The notes under the pieces: generated by a model
The model's input: the letters and a program-made list of their open reading frames with translations, nothing else
Told to the model about the DNA's origin: nothing
The model's database searches: none
DNA from: Campylobacteraceae bacterium
Lineage (GTDB): Bacteria; Campylobacterota; Campylobacteria; Campylobacterales; Sulfurovaceae
DNA length: 7,781 nt
Reading direction: 5' to 3'
NCBI GenBank assembly: GCA_027063325.1
Contig: JAMOSA010000234.1
Span: 1-7,781, forward strand
Position numbers and translations under genes: made by a program
In this document: one piece after another, positions 6,730-7,781 of the stretch
Position numbering within the stretch: the first letter of the stretch is position 1
How the letters are laid out: each line of letters starts with the position of its first letter

Positions 6730-6750
6730 TTTGGGCATCTCCTGCCCAAA
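6730..6750 (+). terminator. Hairpin after infA, possible operon terminator without a T-tract
   Basis: TTTGGGCA (6730-6737) and TGCCCAAA (6743-6750) form a perfect 8-bp stem around the 5-base loop TCTCC. It begins nine bases after the infA stop, where an operon terminator would be expected. However, the following bases are ATATCCATC, not a run of T, so it is not a canonical intrinsic terminator. It could stabilise the mRNA 3' end or assist another form of termination. Confidence 0.45.
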
Positions 6751-6909
6751 ATATCCATCTAGAAATAATCTGTGATGAATAAATCATAATCAAATCATTA
6801 TATATTTTTTAGGCATTATCTTGTAAGTAATTATCAAAATCACTCTATATACTCCGTTATTGCCCATTTTTTCATCAGTTTAATATTTGACTTATAGAAT
6901 ATAAATTAT
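6751..6909 (+). other. AT-rich intergenic stretch without a recognisable gene
   Basis: I see no plausible coding frame, tRNA or known RNA here, and no rpmJ (L36), although that gene often follows infA. There are short AATCA direct repeats near 6782-6800, a T6 run at 6867-6872 just after TGCCCA, and a TTGACT at 6887-6892 that resembles a -35 box. No good -10 hexamer lies 16-18 bases downstream of it, so I do not call a promoter there. Confidence 0.5.
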
Positions 6910-6926
6910 GTAGCATATTATGCTAC
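6910..6926 (+). repeat. Perfect inverted repeat 1 upstream of the DUF4214 gene
   Basis: GTAGCATA (6910-6917) and TATGCTAC (6919-6926) are exact reverse complements around one central T. With one base between the arms it fits a protein-binding dyad better than an RNA hairpin, although a hairpin with a slightly larger loop is possible. Its last four bases, CTAC, are also the first four of the next inverted repeat. Confidence 0.8.
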
Positions 6927-6943
6927 CTTATAATATAAGGTAG
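6923..6943 (+). repeat. Perfect inverted repeat 2 with an embedded TATAAT
   Basis: CTACCTTATA (6923-6932) and TATAAGGTAG (6934-6943) are exact reverse complements around a central A. It shares CTAC with inverted repeat 1, so as RNA the two hairpins could not both form fully. The repeat contains a TATAAT box, so a protein bound here would cover the promoter. It ends 28 bases before the downstream ATG. Confidence 0.8.
6929..6934 (+). promoter_or_regulatory. Candidate -10 box of the DUF4214 gene promoter
   Basis: TATAAT matches the sigma-70 -10 consensus exactly. Seventeen bases upstream is TTATGT (6906-6911), a poor -35. Campylobacterota housekeeping promoters generally lack a conserved -35, so this is acceptable. 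The predicted transcript start would be near 6941, giving a leader of about 30 bases with a T7 run (6954-6960) and GGGAGG (6961-6966) before the ATG. The call rests on one hexamer in AT-rich DNA, so it remains tentative. Confidence 0.45.
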
Positions 6944-6971
6944 TGGAGATTTATTTTTTTGGGAGGTTTAT

Positions 6972-7781
6972 ATGGCATTAGTCAATGAAAATGGAGTAGA
7001 TTACGCTGATTTTAACAGAGTAGAAGATATAACAGCTTTATATATAACAATTCTTGGTAGATTACCAGATAGTGAAGGTTTAAAGTATTGGGTAAATTGT
7101 GGCTTATCTACTGAAGAGATAGCAAAAAGTTTTTTTGATCAATCAGAGACGAAAGAATTATATGATAATGTTGATACTGAAGAGTTTATTTCTACAGTAT
7201 ATAAAAATCTTTTGGATAGAACTCCTGATAGTGAAGGTTTGGAGTATTGGAAGAGTGAATTGGAGAAAGGAGATATAACAAAAGATAATTTTATTCAGAG
7301 TATAGTAAATGCTGCTAAAGAGCATCCAGAAGATGCAAAAGTAGTTGAAGATAAGTGTAACTTAGGTTTGGAGTTTGCTAATAGGGGTATAAATGATACT
7401 GAGGTAGCAAAAGGAGTATTAGAACAATATAAAGAGAGTCATAATATAGAATCTCTTCTAAATAAAATCGAGAATGGTGATATTTTGACATTTAAAGAAT
7501 CTCTTTCTAGTCATAATAAGATAGAGATAAATGAGCATACTATCTCAAGTAATATAGAAACATCTGCTAATATAGATGTACATAGTAGTATAGATACTCC
7601 AGCAGTAGATAGTGAGGAGGCACAAGTACCAGAGGTTGAGAGACAAGAGAGTGACACTCCAGCAATAGATAGTGAGGAGAGTGGTGTTGATGCTCCAGCA
7701 TCTGATGAAGAGGCTTGCGATATAGATACTCCAGCAGTAGATACTCAAGAGGATAGTGTTGATGCACCAGAGCTTGAGAGT
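6972..7781 (+). CDS. Protein with two DUF4214-type units and an acidic repeat tail, 3' end cut by the window
   Basis: An open frame of 270 codons runs off the window with no stop. The ATG has GGGAGG (6961-6966) five bases upstream. Residues about 18-65 and 70-118 are two copies of a DUF4214-like unit: LYITILGRLPDSEGLKYW (23-40) and VYKNLLDRTPDSEGLEYW (76-93), 53 residues apart. Residues 125-170 look helical, with NLGLEFANRGIND. From about 201 the chain turns into an Asp/Ser/Glu/Pro/Ala-rich repeat with 24 acidic residues and one Arg in 70. No N-terminal signal peptide or membrane segment is visible. DUF4214 occurs in secreted and cell-surface proteins, often beside RTX-type repeats and exported by type I systems. 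That role is inference here, since the C-terminus is not seen. ATA dominates its Ile codons, unlike rplE. Confidence 0.85.
   Translation, partial: MALVNENGVDYADFNRVEDITALYITILGRLPDSEGLKYWVNCGLSTEEIAKSFFDQSETKELYDNVDTEEFISTVYKNLLDRTPDSEGLEYWKSELEKGDITKDNFIQSIVNAAKEHPEDAKVVEDKCNLGLEFANRGINDTEVAKGVLEQYKESHNIESLLNKIENGDILTFKESLSSHNKIEINEHTISSNIETSANIDVHSSIDTPAVDSEEAQVPEVERQESDTPAIDSEESGVDAPASDEEACDIDTPAVDTQEDSVDAPELES
7050..7250 (+). repeat. Internal duplication of the DUF4214 core
   Basis: The 14 bases GATAGTGAAGGTTT occur at 7068-7081 and again, in frame, at 7227-7240, a distance of 159 bases (53 codons). They encode the DSEG(L) part of the two core motifs, GRLPDSEGLKYW and DRTPDSEGLEYW. Similarity outside the core is only at the protein-pattern level, which fits an old tandem duplication or the normal multi-copy architecture of DUF4214. 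Confidence 0.75.
7590..7781 (+). repeat. 36-bp-period coding repeat (12-residue acidic repeat)
   Basis: The GAT codon opening the repeated D-(T/A)-P-(A/E) motif occurs at 7593, 7653, 7689, 7725 and 7761. The last four are exactly 36 bases apart, and the first gap is 60 bases. Units read IDTPAVDSEE, SDTPAIDSEESG, VDAPASDEEACD, IDTPAVDTQEDS and VDAPELES. CCAGCA and GATAGTGAGGAG recur at DNA level. The array reaches the window edge, so its full copy number is unknown. Confidence 0.85.

Noticed and set aside
6887..6892. TTGACT as a -35 box
   Set aside because: No reasonable -10 hexamer lies 16-18 bases downstream. The nearest good boxes, TATTAT at 6916 and TATAAT at 6929, are too far away.
6944..6960. 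Inverted repeat 2 plus the following T-run as an intrinsic terminator
   Set aside because: About ten bases separate the stem from the T7 run, the stem is AT-rich, and a ribosome binding site and ATG follow at once. A leader or operator reading fits better.
7545..7767. Two minus-strand open frames with repeated Tyr/Cys/Trp/Ser words
   Set aside because: They are antisense shadows of the coding repeat in the DUF4214 gene. Their apparent repeats come from the 36-bp period on the plus strand, and neither shows a sensible protein pattern.
7590..7781. CRISPR-like array
   Set aside because: The units are 36 bases apart but lie inside an open frame, are not separated by unique spacers of constant length, and encode a coherent acidic protein repeat.

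Overview
The window is a conserved ribosomal-protein operon (end of the S10 cluster plus the spc cluster) followed by the start of one accessory gene. Everything is on the + strand. The DNA is visibly AT-rich. Several traits point to Campylobacterota (the former Epsilonproteobacteria): a short zinc-type S14, a short S5 of 147 residues, no rpmD between rpsE and rplO, and the order secY-map-infA. A free-living Sulfurovum/Sulfurimonas-like lineage is plausible, but the genus is a guess from memory of protein sequences.

Layout: bases 1-61 are the C-terminal end of rpsC (S3). Then follow rplP, rpmC, rpsQ, rplN, rplX, rplE, rpsN, rpsH, rplF, rplR, rpsE, rplO, secY, map and infA, ending at 6721. Genes overlap by up to 14 bases or are separated by at most 26 bases, and most have a clear Shine-Dalgarno sequence, often inside the preceding gene. 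This is one translationally coupled transcription unit whose promoter lies outside the window. The products build the 30S and 50S subunits, insert and export proteins (SecY), trim the initiator methionine (MetAP) and support initiation (IF-1).

After infA the usual continuation (rpmJ, rpsM, rpsK, rpsD, rpoA, rplQ) is absent. Instead there are 250 non-coding bases holding a GC-containing hairpin just after infA (6730-6750) and, further on, two perfect inverted repeats that share four bases (6910-6943), with a TATAAT box inside the second.

From 6972 to the window end an open reading frame of at least 270 codons encodes a protein with two tandem DUF4214-type units and a very acidic Asp/Ser/Glu/Pro/Ala-rich tail with a 12-residue period. 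It is the only accessory element seen, and its isoleucine codon use differs sharply from that of a ribosomal gene upstream. The ribosomal part is ordinary. The accessory gene and its palindromic leader deserve the second look, but I found no clear evidence of a new multi-gene system.
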